The notes below the pieces were generated by a model. It searched no databases. It saw only the letters and a program-made list of their open reading frames with translations, and was not told where the DNA came from. A program made the position numbers and the translations under genes. Shown one piece after another: positions 61,157-64,000 of a stretch of 64,000 nucleotides of DNA; within the stretch, counting starts at the first letter, position 1; each line of letters starts with the position of its first letter. Source of the stretch: Nymphaea colorata (lineage: Eukaryota; Streptophyta; Magnoliopsida; Nymphaeales; Nymphaeaceae). The stretch is taken from contig NW_022204507.1 in assembly GCF_008831285.2 (NCBI RefSeq), positions 310,001 through 374,000 on the forward strand, written 5' to 3'.

Positions 61157-61562
61157 AAGGATGCCATGAATATGTTGGCCGTGAATCAGATATCTGACAG
61201 AATTGTTTCGAAAAGATCAGAAGAAGACAAAATTTAATATTTAATTCAGAAATCAGATCAGTTCAGATTTAAGAAATAATAATCGATCAAATTCACATTT
61301 CGATATACATAAACATCCAATTGAATTCAAATTCGTATTTAGTTTTAAACAAAAATTGTATATTTGATGCTCTCACTATATGAAAATCGACCAAAATTGG
61401 ATTCAGACTCAGACATGAATATACAAATCAGATTCATATTAGATTCAAATTTTGAAATTGATTTGAGATTCAGATTTGAATACGACATTTCTTTCATTCA
61501 TATTAAAATCTGGGTTTGAATCCAAGTATATCAATATCTGAAAAAGCAGATACGGTTAATAG
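61157..61562. mobile_element. MITE-like element, relative of 21329-21758
   Basis: It follows the same order of text: 'cagatatctgac', 'gaaaagatcaga', 'cagaaatcagatcag', 'gatatacataaa.atcc', 'attggattcaga.tcaga' and 'aatatctgaaaaagcagat'. The ends are decayed, and no flanking duplication was seen. Confidence 0.65.
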
Positions 61563-61599
61563 AAGAAAATTTCTCCATTCCATCTTCATGTAAATAACC

Positions 61600-62040
61600 A
61601 TTTAATGTTTACATCCATTTGATGTAGCTTTAAGTCAGAACAAGTTTTGAAAGTAAAATAATCTTCATTCATTGACTTCTTAGTTGAAAATGTCTCATTA
61701 TACTCAATGCCATCCATTTGAGTGAAGCCTTTTAGCAACCATCATTGCCTTGTACCTCTCAATTTGTCATTAGAGTTTTTTCAGTCTTAAATACCTATTT
61801 ACATCATATGTGTTTGACTATTTTAGATAGAGTGATAAGGTCCTACACTTGAGTTATAGCCGTAGAGTTGAACCCTTCTTTTATGGCTTCTATCCAATGT
61901 GCAGATTGCATACACTCAATAGTTTCCATAAAGGTGATTGGATCATCATCAACTATGAAATCATTGGGCTCCAATAAGTGCACCACATAGTCTAGATGAA
62001 TAACAAATCTTATTGTCAATGACATGAACAATTAAATATG
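61600..62040 (-). pseudogene. Copia RT N-terminal part, broken
   Basis: Frame 61843-62031 reads FIVDDDPITFMETIECMQSA then HWIEAIKEGFNS, the segment just before copia RT (usual form: DP.S...A....W..AM..E). Further down, 'RYKAMMVAKGFTQMDG' and 'DLKLHQMDV' type text follows in other frames, with stops. Confidence 0.8.
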
Positions 62041-62578
62041 TAACCTTTTGGCCTTTCTGGATAACAATGAAGAAGCTACTAATTGTTATAGGGTCAAAAG
62101 CCATTATGTGAGGGTTATATCATTTGGGTCCAACTGGATAACTTCAAATGTGCATATATCATAGTGCAGGCTTTCTGCCTCCAATAACTATAAGGAGTTT
62201 TAGAAACAACTTTAGCAGGTACATTATTCAAATTGTGTGCAGCTACCCTTAAAAGCCTCACTCCACAACACAATAAAGAGTGGTGAATAATTCAACATAG
62301 CATGAACCATTTCTTTAAGCATATGATTTCTTCTTTCAGTTGTACCATTCTAATATGCACTAGTGGACATAGTGCACTAAGGTACAATGCCTTCTTCCTT
62401 GAGAATACATGCTAAAGGTCCCTCCTGTTACCCCATCACAGTACAACGTCCATTGTACTCGCCACCTCTATCTGATCAGACACTTGCATTACTTCTCCAT
62501 TTTGTTTTTCGACCTCATTCTTAAAGTCTTTCAAAGCTTAATAGACTTCCAATTTCTCAAATAAAAGATATAGATAAA

Positions 62579-62770
62579 TTAGCAGTAATAGTCAAGATAA
62601 GTGATGAAATACCTTTCGTCCATATAACATAGGGCAAACGGTCTGCATACATCTGTATGAATAATTTCTACTTTGTTGTTGCTCATTTTAGCACATTTCT
62701 TGTATGTGTTACTCTGCTTATACTTAATATGTCCTAAGCAATAGTGCCAAAACATATAGAATTTCATTCA
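62579..62770 (-). pseudogene. Copia GAG-pre-integrase and integrase start, broken
   Basis: MFWHYCLGHIKYKQ (LWH.RLGHI motif), then KKCAKMSNNKVEIIHTDVC and DERYFITYLDYY, matching the start of copia integrase, where the family has H.D.CGP and Y..TF.DD.S. The second catalytic-region aspartate is changed to tyrosine. Confidence 0.8.
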
Positions 62771-63300
62771 ACATGCCACATTTATTACCAATTGATATAT
62801 TGCCACAAGATAGAGACTCATGGATCGTAGTTAATCAGTCAAACATGTATAACCAATCCAGATTGAATCTTTCTAAATAAATAATTTTGAATTTTAAAAT
62901 TAAAACAGTATCCAAGTTTATCTAGTCAAAAAATAGAAACAAGGTTTCTGCTATAAGATGGTGCATAAAATGTATCCACTTAAGTTTAAAACAGAACCAC
63001 TCTCTAGCATCACCTTCAAGTCCCAATGGCCTTGACATGCGAATGCATTTGTTTTCGAAGAAAGTACTTCTCTTATGTTCCATTGGCTCCCTTTTGTTCA
63101 TAAAAGCCTGCAAGGTATCGGCAATATACACAGTGTCACTCGAATTAACCCACCAGTTATTAACTGGAATATTAATCAAGTTACGTTCATGAGATACTAA
63201 TGATAAATTATCTTTCCTAGCCAACAGTTCACATACTTTTCACAATTTGTCTTTTTATGTCATTTCTTCTTACAAAAGAAGCACTTCATAGAAAAGACAT
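62771..63300 (-). pseudogene. Copia protease and zinc-knuckle region, broken
   Basis: Frame 62922-63224 reads NLINIPVNNWWVNSSDTVYI, where the family has W..DSGA(T), so the catalytic aspartate is lost. Just upstream (63230-63300, minus strand) CFFCKKK, a stop, and HKKTNC form a CCHC zinc knuckle. Confidence 0.8.
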
Positions 63301-63711
63301 CTTTTGAGGCTTGATAGTAGATTGGTTCGATGTTCATGTAGCGGACTTTTTAGCCTTTTTCTTTATGACATTCTTCTTTGGACTGATTTTATGTTGACTT
63401 TTATGAGAAGCCACATGTGCACTATGCACATTCTCACTCTTCAATCTCTCTTCTTCCTCAATGCACTTGGACATCAAATCATTGAATGTCTATCCATCAT
63501 TATGCATGTTGTAAGGGATGTTGAAAGACCTTATTCAGCAGGTGGAAATTATAGAATCAAGTGGACTAAGAGGACCAAAGGAGTTAGCAACTCTAGACTA
63601 CAGAAGCAGCAAGTGAAGGCGATTAGATCGCTCACACTTTTCAAAGACTGCTTTCTCATGTGTTGTCTTTTTATTAGTCAAAAGGGCAGACTCATTCACA
63701 TGAAGTGTTAG
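63301..63711 (-). pseudogene. Copia gag C-terminal part, broken
   Basis: The minus strand shows a CIEEEERLKSENVHSAHVAS stretch followed by lysine-rich text (KSQHKISPKKN, KKKAKKS), as in the gag of copia families whose protease reads WWIDSGA. The plus-strand frame 63304-63711 is its shadow. Confidence 0.7.
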
Positions 63712-64000
63712 GTATAGATCCATATATCCTAATGTCAACAGTACAATTTCTTTTCAATAGTAGAACTAGATCCATCAAAAATGAGAATATAACTTGAGCT
63801 ATAAAAAATAACAGAATTAGGCAATGCAAGTGACAAAAGATATATGTGACCATTCATGCTTGATCAATACAAAGAAATTAGAAATATAATAATAAGGCCC
63901 TTTATATTTTTTTTCCTAAGCAATTGTGGGAGGCCATTGCGGCCTCACTATGGTGATAAACCATGACATAACAATACACTTTAATCCCCCTATGCTGTCA
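63712..64000. other. Unassigned sequence to the window edge
   Basis: It may still belong to the copia element (gag N-terminal part), but no motif is visible. Confidence 0.3.

Larger units (their letters stand above)
61590..63711 (-). mobile_element. Copia element remnant, minus strand
   Basis: From right to left on the minus strand: gag end with zinc knuckle, protease, GAG-pre-integrase and integrase start, a gap in recognisable text, then the RT N-terminal part. No LTR was seen on either side; the right part runs towards the window edge. Every frame is broken. Confidence 0.8.

Overview
This window reads as nuclear DNA of a flowering plant. It is AT-rich and has no bacterial-style gene packing. 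It is full of Ty1/copia retrotransposon remnants that carry plant-type primer binding sites (complement of initiator tRNA-Met), hAT-type and other small inverted-repeat elements, and long microsatellites. It also holds broken pieces of recognisable plant genes with spliceosomal GT/AG introns. I see no intact protein-coding gene, no rRNA or tRNA gene I can support, and no CRISPR array. The lineage cannot be fixed from the sequence alone. A 100-base N gap sits at 18292-18391.

Layout. 1-6640: a repeated block; one unit occurs four times (908, 4377, 5074, 5878), with smaller elements inserted into it. 6641-11187: a PDZ-like gene fragment on the minus strand, split in its reading frame by a short copia element (7783-11015) that keeps both LTRs, the primer binding site, the polypurine tract and a near-perfect 5-bp target duplication. 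12663-13720: 3' end of another copia element. 13730-16560: purine-biased unassigned DNA. 17348-17800: copia integrase relic on the minus strand. 18392-23900: copia sequence on the plus strand, in the order RNase H, LTR, gag, protease, integrase, RT, RNase H and a second, unrelated LTR; a 430-bp element sits inside its integrase. 25744-26177: hAT-type MITE. 27469 and 28774: isolated LTR pieces. 32465-35220: deleted copia element of the same family as the one right of the gap. 35221-36679: fragment of a JmjC histone demethylase gene (FYRN/FYRC part). 38119-40103: nested inverted-repeat elements. 41507-43169, 48321-50040 and 57240-57800: three copies of an unclassified repeat. 45402-45774: dead carboxylesterase. 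47554-48326: N-terminal part of a SEC16-like gene, cut off by the second copy of that repeat. 53257-54624: 0.68-kb tandem duplication. 50198-50515 and 59578-59900: a duplicated exon-like segment. 61157-63711: relic of the MITE family plus a copia element on the minus strand.

Nothing here forms a working pathway. The window is a record of retrotransposon insertion, deletion and nesting over degraded host genes. The parts most worth following are the exon split by the copia element, the mosaic copia element with mismatched LTRs, and the cluster of unrelated gene fragments next to repeats.
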